Source of the DNA: Cytophagales bacterium
Lineage (GTDB): Bacteria > Bacteroidota > Bacteroidia > Cytophagales > Thermoflexibacteraceae
Reading direction: 5' to 3'
DNA length: 64,000 nt
Assembly (NCBI GenBank): GCA_004294445.1
Contig: REAZ01000004.1
Span: 62,001-126,000, forward strand
The position numbers and the translations under genes were made by a program. Below are positions 51,335 through 60,707 of the stretch, piece by piece. Under the pieces are notes generated by a model. The model did not search any database. It was not told where the DNA came from and worked only from the letters and a program-made list of their open reading frames with translations. Within the stretch, counting starts at the first letter, position 1. Each line of letters opens with the position of its first letter.

Positions 51335-52672
51335 TTATCTTTGTTTCCAACTCGTATGTGTCGTAATATTTGCTTTTAACTGGTTGAGCATAGAGTACAA
51401 ACCAAAATAAGTGCGGTTTAAATACAAAGCCTCTTTTGAACCTCTTGGCTTGGTTGAGTTCTTCATTTCGGGTGTTTTCGCTATTTTTTCCCCAAAATCA
51501 TAGAGCATTTTAAAATACCCATCATTGCCAAAATCGAAGGTAGGATTGCGGAACGGACTGACCGTAAGGCGAATCATATCTCTGAATATGCCAACAAATA
51601 GGTCTTTTTCCGCTTGCGAATCGTCTTCATAGATAAAGCCCAACTCATAAAAGGCTTTCATCATCACCTCGTCATCATCTACTACTTGAGGGTTAATGAC
51701 CTTGAAATGCACACAATAGTACTCCAAAGGAATTACTTTTACGCAACCAAAATCTATGATGCCCATTGTCCCGTCTGCCCTCATCAGAAAATTGCCAGGG
51801 TGCGGGTCAGCATGTACTGATAGCAATTCGTGCATTTGGTAGTCATAAAAATCCCAAAGTGCCTGCCCTATTTTGTTGCGAACTTCTTGCGATGGATTGG
51901 TCGCCAAAAACTCTGTAAGATGCTGCCCCACAAGCCAGTCCATCGTCAAAATACGCTTTGAGGAGTACTCTGCATAGTATTTGGGGAAATCTACATTCGC
52001 AATATGCGCACAAGCCTCCGAAATTTCTACCCCTCTTTTTAGCTCAAGTTCATAATCTGTTTCAGCAATAAGCATTTGCTCCACCTCGCCCATGTACATC
52101 TGTAGGTCTTTTTCCTGTAAGCCAAGTATCTGTTTAGCAAACGGTTTCACCATTTTCAAATCGGAGCTAATACTCTCCGCAACCCCAGGGTACTGCACTT
52201 TTACGGCATATTTTTTCCCATTTTTGCTTGCCTGATGCACCTGCCCTATCGAGGCAGCATTTGCTGCTTCTTTGGTAAAAGTATCAAAAATTTCGGTAGG
52301 TGATTTTTGGAAATAGTTTTGAAAAGTCTTCACTACCAACGGATAAGAAAGCGGCGGTGCGGAATATTGTGCCATTGTAAACTTATCGGAATAGACTTGG
52401 GGCAGCAGGTTTTTGTCCATGCTCATCATTTGTGCTACTTTCAAAGCACTTCCCTTCAGTTCACTGAGGGCACCATAAATATCTTCGGCATTTGCCCTAT
52501 CAAGTTCTTCCTTGCCAAGTTCGGGATTCATTACCTTTTGAGCGTAGTGTTTCACGTAATTCGCCCCCACTTTCACCCCTGTTTGCACAAATTTTGTCGC
52601 CCTTTCTACTTTTGAGGTAGGAATGCTATTTTGCACTTTCTTTTGTATCGTATCTTTTATTTCGTCAGCCAT
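51335..52672 (-). CDS. ABC1/AarF/UbiB-family atypical kinase
   Basis: This 445-residue protein is of the ABC1 (UbiB/ADCK) family. It has the family KxGQ-like part LKGSALKVAQMMSMD, the nucleotide-binding Lys in KYAVKVQYPGVAES, and the catalytic HADPHPGNFLMRADG with the metal Asp in IIDFGC. Members act in quinone synthesis or lipid handling as ATPases or kinases. In Bacteroidota this type often stands beside a TetR-like gene, as here: the regulator-like gene ends 21 bases upstream on the same strand. Confidence 0.9.
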   Translation of the reverse strand: MADEIKDTIQKKVQNSIPTSKVERATKFVQTGVKVGANYVKHYAQKVMNPELGKEELDRANAEDIYGALSELKGSALKVAQMMSMDKNLLPQVYSDKFTMAQYSAPPLSYPLVVKTFQNYFQKSPTEIFDTFTKEAANAASIGQVHQASKNGKKYAVKVQYPGVAESISSDLKMVKPFAKQILGLQEKDLQMYMGEVEQMLIAETDYELELKRGVEISEACAHIANVDFPKYYAEYSSKRILTMDWLVGQHLTEFLATNPSQEVRNKIGQALWDFYDYQMHELLSVHADPHPGNFLMRADGTMGIIDFGCVKVIPLEYYCVHFKVINPQVVDDDEVMMKAFYELGFIYEDDSQAEKDLFVGIFRDMIRLTVSPFRNPTFDFGNDGYFKMLYDFGEKIAKTPEMKNSTKPRGSKEALYLNRTYFGLYSMLNQLKANITTHTSWKQR

Positions 52673-52693
52673 TGATTATTTTTTTTAACAATT

Positions 52694-53317
52694 TTATTTA
52701 CTAAAAAGAAACTTCACAAAATCAAAAGTAGCATCTGCAATATTTTTACCTAATAGGTCAAAACTCAAATTGACCGATTTTTCTATTGCGGCATCTGTGC
52801 GTTCAAAATTTTTGCTCGAATCATTGACCCAAAAACGCACAATGAAAATAGTTTCCCACCACAGCCCACTTGCATAGCGTTCTGTAAGGAAAGTACGGTC
52901 AGCAATCTCGCCCGTATAGATACCCTCAGTCATCAGTTGGGCTATGAAATCCTTAAATACCTCTTTTGACTCTTTCAGTACACCGCCGTCTATCGGGAAA
53001 TCTTTTGGGTTTTTGAAGCTATAAACTGCAAAAGTACGAATAGACTTCAGCGACTCTATCAGTGTGAAGTATAAAGCCAATGTCTTTTCACGCACCGAAT
53101 AGCCCTCATAAACCTGCTCTTGCTGTATTTTCTCTATAGTTTCCTTGAAGGTATCTGACCAGATAGCAGCCTCTAAATCGTAAAAAGTAGTGTAATGCTG
53201 ATAAAATACTTTTTCTTCGAGTGCTATTTCTTTCATGAATAAATAAATCGAATTTGGGCGTTTATTTTTTTCTAAAACGTAGTGAATGTATTGTTCTTTG
53301 ATTTGTTTTGTGTCCAT
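52694..53317 (-). CDS. TetR-like regulator
   Basis: This 207-residue protein resembles TetR-family regulators: an N-terminal helical HTH-like region (about 5-50, with IYLFMKEIALEEKVFYQHY and FYDLEAAIWSDTF) and an all-helical ligand-type domain. The HTH is atypical, lacking the common GxTTxxIA pattern (here LEEKVFYQHYTT takes its place), so DNA binding is less certain. It precedes the ABC1 kinase gene by 21 bases and is probably in operon with it. Confidence 0.7.
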   Translation of the reverse strand: MDTKQIKEQYIHYVLEKNKRPNSIYLFMKEIALEEKVFYQHYTTFYDLEAAIWSDTFKETIEKIQQEQVYEGYSVREKTLALYFTLIESLKSIRTFAVYSFKNPKDFPIDGGVLKESKEVFKDFIAQLMTEGIYTGEIADRTFLTERYASGLWWETIFIVRFWVNDSSKNFERTDAAIEKSVNLSFDLLGKNIADATFDFVKFLFSK

Positions 53318-53414
53318 AATTTCGAGTGTTTTTTATAATATTAGTGAAATTTTAGCTTTATCACCGTATTGTTTAACAGAGAAATGAATAAAAAAGTTAT
53401 TTTTTATTATAAAA

Positions 53415-53442
53415 TTGCAATTATATCATACATTTATATTTG
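53415..53442 (+). promoter_or_regulatory. Possible promoter of the TPR histidine kinase gene
   Basis: TTG (53415-53417), 17 bases, then TATATTTG (53435-53442), a full match to TAnnTTTG. The spacing is at the short end of the usual range. Confidence 0.4.
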
Positions 53443-53492
53443 TTATTTAGGAATTTCGCTTTGAAGAAATACTTATTAAATTAACTAATAAC

Positions 53493-55487
53493 TTGACAAT
53501 CAATACTAAATATATTACGCTCTGTTTCTTGTTATTGCTATTTTCTACAGCAAGTATTGCCCAAACAGCAATAGACGATAGCCTCATACATGCACTTCAC
53601 ACCAGTAAAAACAATTATAGTAAAATATTGATACTGAACCAACTCGGCACACTTCTGAAGAAAAACAAGCCACAGCAGGCTTATGAATACAACAAGCAAG
53701 CTATCTACCTTGCTCAAAAAGAGCAAGATAATTATCAGTTATCTATTGCTTATCAGAATTTGGCTGGTACTTATCGGGTATTTGGCGATTATGCCAAAGG
53801 CTTAGAATATTCGCTCAAAGGCTTGGAAATAGCCGAACAATATAAGTATGATACACTAATAGTCAAGGCATTAGGTTACGTTTCTACTTTTAATTTCTTT
53901 CTTTCAGAAAATGACACTACTTACGACAAAAAAGTATTTGAATACCAATTTAAGGCACTTCGTTTAGCCGAAAAAATGCAGGTAAATGATTTGCTTATTA
54001 CTACTTACTTAAGTACGGGAGATTTGTACCGCAGTAAGAAAATATATGACAGTGCATTAATTTATACAGATAGAGCATACCTGTTGGTATCAAAAATTGA
54101 AGATGTTGATAATAAGGGGTTTGCACTGCTAAATAAAGGGCAAATCTTGACAGAATCAGAGAAATACGCAGAAGCACTCCCTTTCCTGAAAACTGCTTAT
54201 CAGTACCTTATGAAAGTAAATAATACGTTTGATGCTGCTTTTGCCTTAGAGCTTATGGGCATTATTTACAGAGAAAAAAAACAGTATGAGCAGTCTTTTC
54301 GTTTCCTTAACGATGCTTTACTGCTATCTCAATCACTTGGTTCTAAGTCTGATATAGCCGAGATTTATAATCAATTATACCTTACTTCCGAAAAAGTAGG
54401 CAATACCGCACAAGCCCTCGATTATTATAAAAAATTTCATCTTTATAATGATTCTGTTTTTAACGAAACAAAATCGCTGCAAATAGCGGGTATGCAAGTG
54501 CTTCACGACTCGGAAAGCAAAGATAAAGAGATAGGTTTGTTGAAAAAAAATGAGCAAATGCGAGAAGAGAATCTTCATCAGCAGAAGTTTTTGATTGCTT
54601 TTTTGCTTTCAAGTTTCATTCTTATTGGCTTTATCACCTTACTGCTCTATCGGAATAATCAAAATAAGCAAAAAGTAAATCAACTTTTAGAGGAGCAAAA
54701 TGCGGAAATACTAAGGCAACAAGCCCAAATTAATACCCAAAGACAAAATATTGTCTTACAAAACACTGAATTAGAAAGAAAAAATAACGAGTTATCTTTT
54801 CTGAACGAAGAAAAAAATCACCTTATAGGTATCGTAGCCCACGATTTGCGAAACCCGTTAAACCAAATAAAAGGCTTGGTGAGTTTGCTCCAAATGCTCG
54901 GCGATAGCGCAAGCAAGGAAGAAAAAGAGGACTGCATAAGGCTAATAAAAGAAGCCATAGACCGTATGACTGCCATGATAAGTAAGACTTTGGATGTGAA
55001 TGCTATAGACTCCCAAAAACTTAACCTTGTCAGAGAAAAACAAGATGTTTCAAACATAGTAAATGCCGTTACCAATGACTTTGAAGGGGCAGCAAAAGCC
55101 AAAAACATAGAAATCATACGGCAGATAGAGCCACAAATAATAGCTAACAATTTAGATAAAAACCACCTCACTCAAATTTTTGAGAACCTGATTTCGAATG
55201 CTGTTAAATATTCTCCCCAAGATGCAAAAATTTTCATACGAACATACAAAAGCAACGCTCATGTGAGGATAGAAGTACAAGACGAAGGGCAGGGCATCAG
55301 CGATGAAGATAAGAAACGAATGTTTGGCAAATTTCAGCAGCTAAGTGCAAAGCCCACAAAAGGCGAAATGTCTATCGGGCTGGGGCTATCCATAGTCAAA
55401 AAATATGTAGAAGCGATGGAGGGAAAAGTTTGGTGCGAAAGCGAGTTAGGAAAAGGAGCAACATTTATTGTCGAATTCAAAATATAA
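53493..55487 (+). CDS. TPR-containing sensor histidine kinase
   Basis: This 664-residue protein starts at TTG, with no ATG nearby. It has a signal peptide (about 1-24, ending STASIAQ), then six or so TPR units (about 30-330, for example ALNKGQILTESEKYAEALPF) in the periplasm. A membrane helix (about 365-385, LIAFLLSSFILIGFITLLLY) and a coiled coil follow. HisKA has its His in GIVAHDLRNPLNQIKG. HATPase_c shows NLISNAVKYSP, DEGQGISDEDKK and GLGLSIVKKY. The plan is the same as for the kinase at 60708. The cognate regulator is not adjacent. Confidence 0.92.
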   Translation: MTINTKYITLCFLLLLFSTASIAQTAIDDSLIHALHTSKNNYSKILILNQLGTLLKKNKPQQAYEYNKQAIYLAQKEQDNYQLSIAYQNLAGTYRVFGDYAKGLEYSLKGLEIAEQYKYDTLIVKALGYVSTFNFFLSENDTTYDKKVFEYQFKALRLAEKMQVNDLLITTYLSTGDLYRSKKIYDSALIYTDRAYLLVSKIEDVDNKGFALLNKGQILTESEKYAEALPFLKTAYQYLMKVNNTFDAAFALELMGIIYREKKQYEQSFRFLNDALLLSQSLGSKSDIAEIYNQLYLTSEKVGNTAQALDYYKKFHLYNDSVFNETKSLQIAGMQVLHDSESKDKEIGLLKKNEQMREENLHQQKFLIAFLLSSFILIGFITLLLYRNNQNKQKVNQLLEEQNAEILRQQAQINTQRQNIVLQNTELERKNNELSFLNEEKNHLIGIVAHDLRNPLNQIKGLVSLLQMLGDSASKEEKEDCIRLIKEAIDRMTAMISKTLDVNAIDSQKLNLVREKQDVSNIVNAVTNDFEGAAKAKNIEIIRQIEPQIIANNLDKNHLTQIFENLISNAVKYSPQDAKIFIRTYKSNAHVRIEVQDEGQGISDEDKKRMFGKFQQLSAKPTKGEMSIGLGLSIVKKYVEAMEGKVWCESELGKGATFIVEFKI

Positions 55488-55511
55488 ACTTTGTTTTTGT
55501 TTCAGAAAAAT

Positions 55512-55543
55512 TTTGAATTTTAATAGTAATTCTTTTAACTTAG
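55512..55543 (+). promoter_or_regulatory. Possible promoter of the repeat-rich TPR protein gene
   Basis: TTTG (55512-55515), 20 bases, then TAACTTAG (55536-55543), one mismatch from TAnnTTTG. A start near 55550 would favour the TTG start codon at 55601 over the one at 55568. Confidence 0.35.
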
Positions 55544-55600
55544 CTACTTTTAAACTTAATTTGTAGTTTGTACTTGTTTTATCCATTAAATATTACTTCC

Positions 55601-57943
55601 TTGAACAGAGATACACTTAGCCAACTGATAAAAAACCCTTCACTACTCACTGCCCAGCACGAGGCAGAACTTAAGCAAATGCTGAAGGTTTATCCGTATT
55701 TTCAGACATTATTTGTACTTTATGCCAAAGCCAACTCATCATCTGAAAGCATAGAAAAGGCTGCTGTTCGCACCTTAGACCGCAATTTGCTTAGGAGAAT
55801 TCTTACCAAAAATTTCAATCCTAATCAAACGGATGCCTTTACAACTTTGCTCAAAAATACCGAACAAGTAAATGCCTTCGAAAGACTTAGGGCAGAAGCC
55901 AAAGAAGAAAAAAGAAAAGCAGAAATACAAGATAATACATCAGAAGTAGAAATAGAGAATAATATTGACAAACAAGATATTAGTTCGGTATTAGTGAGTT
56001 TTAATGATGACGAATCTGCGGGAAGTATTATCTATAACAATCAAAATGACTTTTCTTCGCTCACCCAAACAGAACTACCAAAAGCAGAACTGCCACAAAC
56101 AGACGAGCCAACCTACAATCCGTTTGCAAGTGATATTTTTGATAAAAATCTCTCTACTGGTGAGATAGTCATAGATGAAGACGTAAAAATCCAAACCCCC
56201 TCTACTTATGATGATGATTTGGTAAAGCCACTTTTGTATGATGAAATAGAAAAAAATACAGAGCCGTTACCACAGCACCCGCCGCTAAAAAATTATATTA
56301 TCTCAACAGATAATTTCTTTGGAGAAGTTGCTGTTAATCAGGAAGAAGAAGAATTAGATTTGACAGTAAAAGACACTAAAAATCTTGATAACTTTTTCGA
56401 AGTACCCGATTTTTCGGAAATAGATGAGGCTGTGATAGAGCCAGAGAAATCTGTAACACAAATTTCTTCGCCACTATTAGATACATACGAAACTCAGAAA
56501 GAAGAAACCATTGAATTGATAGAAAACTCCTATTATCAGGAAGATAATAGGGATTTAGAAAGTAGTTTTTTTGATTTTAATGAAGTCCCCTCTTTTGATT
56601 TTAATGAAACTGCTACTGAAAAAGAAGTAGCTTTATTAGATACCTATTTCTTGCGAAAAGAAGAAGAAGCCACTACATCTGAAAATATTACAAACCAAGC
56701 AATTAGCGATGAAATTGCCATTTCTCATGTAGCCGAAGAAGTCGCTTTATTAGATACCTATTTCTTGCGAAAAGAAGAAGAAGCTACTACATCTGAAAAT
56801 ATTATAAACCAAGCAATTAGCAATGAAATTGCCATTTCTCACATAGCCGAAGAAGTCGCTTTATTAGATACCTATTTCTTGCGAAAAGAAGAAGAAGCTA
56901 CTACATCTGAAAATATTACAAACCAAGCAATTAGCGATGAAATTGCCATTTCTCATGTAGCCGAAGAAGTTGCTTTATTAGATACCTATTTCTTGCGAAA
57001 AGAAGAAGAAGCTACTACATCTGAAAATATTACAAACCAAGCAATTAGTGATGAAATTGCCATTTCTCAAGTAGCCGAAGAAGTCGCTTTGTTAGATACC
57101 TATTTCTTGCGAAAAGAAGAAGAAGCTCTTGAAATAATTAGAACGAAGAACGAAATAATTACCAATGAAGTTGCCCATAATGAAGATAAGCACGACAGGG
57201 TATTAGTTGCGACACAGGTAACCTTATTAGATGCCTATTATTTACGAAAAGAGGAAGAGTCTTTCTTTTCTGCACTTTTGCCAGAAACAGAAGTATCTCC
57301 CGATATCAATGTAGAAGTAATTGATATTGCCTTGTTAGATACTTATTATTTGCGAAAAGAGGAAGAAATGATAGACTTTGAAGGCTTACTGCAAGGAGTT
57401 GCTACCACCGATTTTTCTCCTGAGCATAAACCAATTCAAGAAGTACAGTTCTTAGATAATTACTACCTTCGCAAGGAAGAAGAAAGTGATTCAGTAGCAA
57501 TACAAGATTATACTACTGAAACAGTTAGCCATACCTTAGCAGACGATAATATTGGTTTTTTCACAGATGTTTCAGAGATTGAAGTTGATTTTGATACCAC
57601 TAATTTTTTTGATGATACCCACCATGACCACCCAAGTATCACTACTGCCAAACCTGTTTATAAGAAGGTAAATCAGGAATATCAGCGTAGCTTAATTGAT
57701 AAATTTATTAAGGAAAGCCCTACTATTCACATAGATAGAGATAAAATGATAGGTGAAGTAGTTGACCTTGCGGAAGAAAGTACCAGAGAGAATTTGCAAG
57801 TAGTATCAGAGCGTTTAGCAAAAATATATGCCCTACAAGGCAGAAATAGGAAAGCCATAGAAATTTACCAGCGATTGGCAGAGCAAAATCCCGACAAAAG
57901 CAGCTACTTTTTGGCACAGATAACTAATTTAGAAAACTTATGA
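55601..57943 (+). CDS. Repeat-rich protein with C-terminal TPR-like region
   Basis: No ATG lies near the N-terminus. The TTG at 55601 gives MNRDTLSQLIKNPSLLT and 780 residues; a TTG at 55568 would add 11. The first 70 residues (AELKQMLKVYPYFQTLFVLY) match a Bacteroidota family of TPR-ended proteins. The middle is acidic and disordered-looking, with eight copies of a motif like LLDTYFLRKEEE. The first five lie in 114-base tandem repeats. The last 80 residues form a TPR-like helical end (RLAKIYALQGRNRKAIEIYQ). No signal peptide is seen, so it is probably cytoplasmic. It overlaps the following S10 peptidase by 4 bases. Confidence 0.82.
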   Translation: MNRDTLSQLIKNPSLLTAQHEAELKQMLKVYPYFQTLFVLYAKANSSSESIEKAAVRTLDRNLLRRILTKNFNPNQTDAFTTLLKNTEQVNAFERLRAEAKEEKRKAEIQDNTSEVEIENNIDKQDISSVLVSFNDDESAGSIIYNNQNDFSSLTQTELPKAELPQTDEPTYNPFASDIFDKNLSTGEIVIDEDVKIQTPSTYDDDLVKPLLYDEIEKNTEPLPQHPPLKNYIISTDNFFGEVAVNQEEEELDLTVKDTKNLDNFFEVPDFSEIDEAVIEPEKSVTQISSPLLDTYETQKEETIELIENSYYQEDNRDLESSFFDFNEVPSFDFNETATEKEVALLDTYFLRKEEEATTSENITNQAISDEIAISHVAEEVALLDTYFLRKEEEATTSENIINQAISNEIAISHIAEEVALLDTYFLRKEEEATTSENITNQAISDEIAISHVAEEVALLDTYFLRKEEEATTSENITNQAISDEIAISQVAEEVALLDTYFLRKEEEALEIIRTKNEIITNEVAHNEDKHDRVLVATQVTLLDAYYLRKEEESFFSALLPETEVSPDINVEVIDIALLDTYYLRKEEEMIDFEGLLQGVATTDFSPEHKPIQEVQFLDNYYLRKEEESDSVAIQDYTTETVSHTLADDNIGFFTDVSEIEVDFDTTNFFDDTHHDHPSITTAKPVYKKVNQEYQRSLIDKFIKESPTIHIDRDKMIGEVVDLAEESTRENLQVVSERLAKIYALQGRNRKAIEIYQRLAEQNPDKSSYFLAQITNLENL
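56624..57127 (+). repeat. 114-bp tandem repeat, four units plus partial fifth
   Basis: Near-identical units start at 56624, 56738, 56852, 56966 and 57080, exactly 114 bases apart. The fifth is cut after 48 bases. Each encodes EVALLDTYFLRKEEEATTSE followed by an 18-residue spacer. Further diverged motif copies, without the full unit, start near 57218, 57326 and 57443. Confidence 0.95.
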
Positions 57944-59439
57944 AAATATTTTATGCACTAATCTTTACTTTTATGGCGATGCACCTCTTGCACGCCCAAG
58001 AAAAGTCCAAAGCAGCTGACAGCAAGAATATGGGTGAGCCAGCCTTGTCCGTTACTTCGCATAGTATCAAGGTGAAAGGGCAGGTGCTAAACTATAAAGT
58101 AACTACAGGCTATATGCTTATGCGTGAGGAAGATGGAAAGCCCAAAGCAAATATTTTCTTTATGTATTATGCCAAAGAAGGCATTACTGATACTCGCCTA
58201 CGCCCAATTACCTATTCCTTCAACGGAGGTCCTGGCTCGTCGTCTGTTTGGTTGCATTTGGGTGCGCTCGGACCCAAAAGAATAGTAATGACTGATGAAG
58301 GAGCAATGACCAAGCCGCCCTATGAAATGGTTGATAATGAATATACTTGGTTAGATGAAACTGATTTAGTTTTCATTGACCCCGTCATTACGGGCTACAG
58401 CAGACCTGTCGAAGGCGTAGATAAAAAAGAGTTTCATGGCTATGTAGAGGACATTACTTCTGTTGGAGATTTTATTCGCTTATTCACAAGCCGTTTTCAG
58501 CGTTGGAATTCTCCGAAATTTTTAGCAGGGGAAAGCTACGGCACTACGCGGGCAGCAGGGCTTTCAGGCTATTTGCAAGACCGTCATGGCTTGTATATCA
58601 ATGGTTTAATGCTCATTTCCTCTATCCTTAATTTCCAGACTGCGCGTTTCGAAAAAGGAAATGATTTGCCTTTTAGCCTATTTTTACCTACTTATGCAGC
58701 TACGGCTTGGTATCATAAAAAAATAAGCCCCGAATACAAGGATTTGAAGGCATTTTTGGCAGAAGTAGAGCAATTTGCTACCAATGAATATACCCTTGCC
58801 CTCACCAAAGGCGACAAACTTACTGATGCAGAAGAAGCAAGCGTAGTAAGTAAATTGCAGAAATACACAGGTTTATCTGCTGAATATCTGAAACAAACAA
58901 ACTTGCGTATTGAGATTGGGAGATTCTGCAAAGAGCTTATGCGACAAGATTCGAAAACTGTCGGCAGGTTAGACAGCAGAATAAAAGGCACTGACTACGA
59001 TTATGCGGGAGAACGCAATGAATTTGACCCCAGTCTAAATGCCACTATTTCAGGTCCTTACACAATGGCTATAAACGATTATGTACGCCGAGTGCTAAAA
59101 TATGAGAATGACCTACCCTACGAAATCCTGACGGGAAGAGTGCAGCCTTGGAACTACAATAATGTTCAGAATCAGTACCTTAATGTTGGGGAAACACTCC
59201 GAAGTGCTATTTCTAAGAATCCGTATTTGAAAGTATTGGTTTGCAACGGCTACTATGATTTGGCAACGCCTTATTTTGCTACTGACTACACTATGCACCA
59301 TTTGTTTTTGGACAAAGCACTAAGAGATAATATCAAAATGACTTACTACGAAGCAGGACACATGATGTATATTCACAAACCTTCCCTCATCAAACTCAAA
59401 GAAGATGTAAGCGGGTTCATCAAGGAAACACTCAAATAG
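57940..59439 (+). CDS. Peptidase S10 (serine carboxypeptidase-like)
   Basis: This 499-residue secreted or periplasmic protein has a signal peptide (about 1-19, ending LLHAQ). The alpha/beta-hydrolase core shows the oxyanion segment FNGGPGSSSVWLHLGALGP. The catalytic Ser is in LAGESYGTTRAAG near 200, Asp in NGYYDLATPYFATD near 434 and His in YEAGHMMYIHKP near 470. It would remove C-terminal residues from peptides. Its ATG overlaps the end of the preceding gene (ATGA), so the two are translationally coupled. Confidence 0.92.
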   Translation: MKIFYALIFTFMAMHLLHAQEKSKAADSKNMGEPALSVTSHSIKVKGQVLNYKVTTGYMLMREEDGKPKANIFFMYYAKEGITDTRLRPITYSFNGGPGSSSVWLHLGALGPKRIVMTDEGAMTKPPYEMVDNEYTWLDETDLVFIDPVITGYSRPVEGVDKKEFHGYVEDITSVGDFIRLFTSRFQRWNSPKFLAGESYGTTRAAGLSGYLQDRHGLYINGLMLISSILNFQTARFEKGNDLPFSLFLPTYAATAWYHKKISPEYKDLKAFLAEVEQFATNEYTLALTKGDKLTDAEEASVVSKLQKYTGLSAEYLKQTNLRIEIGRFCKELMRQDSKTVGRLDSRIKGTDYDYAGERNEFDPSLNATISGPYTMAINDYVRRVLKYENDLPYEILTGRVQPWNYNNVQNQYLNVGETLRSAISKNPYLKVLVCNGYYDLATPYFATDYTMHHLFLDKALRDNIKMTYYEAGHMMYIHKPSLIKLKEDVSGFIKETLK

Positions 59440-59458
59440 GGTAAGTGAAAAGTAGCGT

Positions 59459-60109
59459 ATGGCAGAAAGTTTGAAAATCAAAGTTTGTGGTATGAGAGAG
59501 CCGCAAAATATAGCGGACTTGCTCTCCTTAGATATTGACTATCTTGGCTTTATCTTTTATGAAAAATCTCCAAGGCACATAAACAGTTCAGACATCAGCC
59601 ATTTGCCCAATTTTGGCGAAGTAAAGAAAGTAGGTGTTTTTGTCAATCATTCTATTGAATTTGTCTTGGAAAAAATACATCATTTTGGACTTGATTTAGT
59701 GCAGCTACATGGAGAAGAATCAGTGATTTTTTGCAGAGAGTTGCAAAAAATAATACATGCCAATAAGCGTTCAGAGCAAATAAAAATAATCAAAGTTTTT
59801 TCTGTAGGCAGTGCGTTTGATTTCGACCAACTTGCCCCTTATAAATCCGTGGTAGATTATTTCCTTTTTGATACCAAAGGCAAAAATTTGGGCGGCAACG
59901 GTGTTACTTTCGATTGGGAGCTATTAAAAAATTATGACAACGCAATTCCCTTTTTCCTAAGCGGGGGTATTGACATGGAGCATATACCGCAAATAAAGGC
60001 TTTGCGCCATCTGAACATTCATGCCCTTGATATTAATAGCAAATTTGAGCTAAGTGCAGGTTTAAAAGACGTGGCTAAGATTGAAAGATTCGTAGCTAAT
60101 CTTGGGTGA
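59459..60109 (+). CDS. trpF: Phosphoribosylanthranilate isomerase
   Basis: TrpF catalyses the third step of tryptophan synthesis. The 216-residue TIM-barrel protein has the catalytic Cys in KIKVCGMREPQNI, GFIFYEKSPRHI, VGVFVNHS, LVQLHGEES, the catalytic Asp in YFLFDTKGKNLGGNG, and FLSGGIDMEHI. The last phosphate-binding part is somewhat divergent (ALDINSKFELSAGLKD, where many have SSGVE). It lies 19 bases after the S10 peptidase gene, away from any other trp gene. Confidence 0.92.
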   Translation: MAESLKIKVCGMREPQNIADLLSLDIDYLGFIFYEKSPRHINSSDISHLPNFGEVKKVGVFVNHSIEFVLEKIHHFGLDLVQLHGEESVIFCRELQKIIHANKRSEQIKIIKVFSVGSAFDFDQLAPYKSVVDYFLFDTKGKNLGGNGVTFDWELLKNYDNAIPFFLSGGIDMEHIPQIKALRHLNIHALDINSKFELSAGLKDVAKIERFVANLG

Positions 60110-60115
60110 TAATAA

Positions 60116-60150
60116 GGCAAACATAGCAAAATTTTTATGCCATGTTTGCC
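60116..60150. terminator. Hairpin between convergent trpF and DUF4332 genes
   Basis: GGCAAACAT (60116-60124) and ATGTTTGCC (60142-60150) are perfect reverse complements with a 17-base loop. No long T-run follows, so it may act as a weak bidirectional terminator. Confidence 0.5.
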
Positions 60151-60160
60151 AAGAGAGCGT

Positions 60161-60568
60161 TTAGTGCGTAATAACAGGCTCTAATTCACTTGCCTGCTTT
60201 ACGAAACTCTCTACCATACCCAAAGAAGGAGTTTGGTTTACAAGATTTTTTTCATTATTTACTTCTAACATTTTAGCGTGCAAATTTTCGGGTTTGCGAT
60301 GCTTTAGTTCTTTTACGCTGTCTATGCCCGCAGCGTGCATCAGTTCGGCATACTGCGAACTTACCCCCTTTATTCTAAACAAGTCTGCCATATTTACCCA
60401 GCTTAAGATTCTGCCGTCATCAATGCCTGAATCTTCCGCAATTTTATCTCTGCCTTTTTTCGAAGCACCCAATTCTAATAGTTTTTCAACCGTTTTGATG
60501 CCCACTTTTTCTAATTTTTCAGCATACGCAGGTCCTATGCCCTCGATGTCTGTGATTTTATAAGCCAT
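60161..60568 (-). CDS. DUF4332 domain protein
   Basis: This 135-residue protein consists of two helix-hairpin-helix pairs. The first is DIEGIGPAYAEKLEKVGIKT and the second FRIKGVSSQYAELMHAAGID, each with the G-x-G/S hairpin. The family is DUF4332, related to the DNA-binding HhH motifs of DNA polymerases and topoisomerases. A non-specific DNA-binding role is expected but unproven. It is transcribed alone. Confidence 0.88.
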   Translation of the reverse strand: MAYKITDIEGIGPAYAEKLEKVGIKTVEKLLELGASKKGRDKIAEDSGIDDGRILSWVNMADLFRIKGVSSQYAELMHAAGIDSVKELKHRKPENLHAKMLEVNNEKNLVNQTPSLGMVESFVKQASELEPVITH

Positions 60569-60707
60569 AATGAAACTAAGGTTTGATTAATTAAAAATTT
60601 ATATTAAAAGTTTAACATTAAAAAAACTGTAAGATTGGAACGTAAACTGATGCTAATATATAAAAATTCTTTGTTTTATGCAGAAAAATTCACTTTTTTT
60701 GAAAAAT

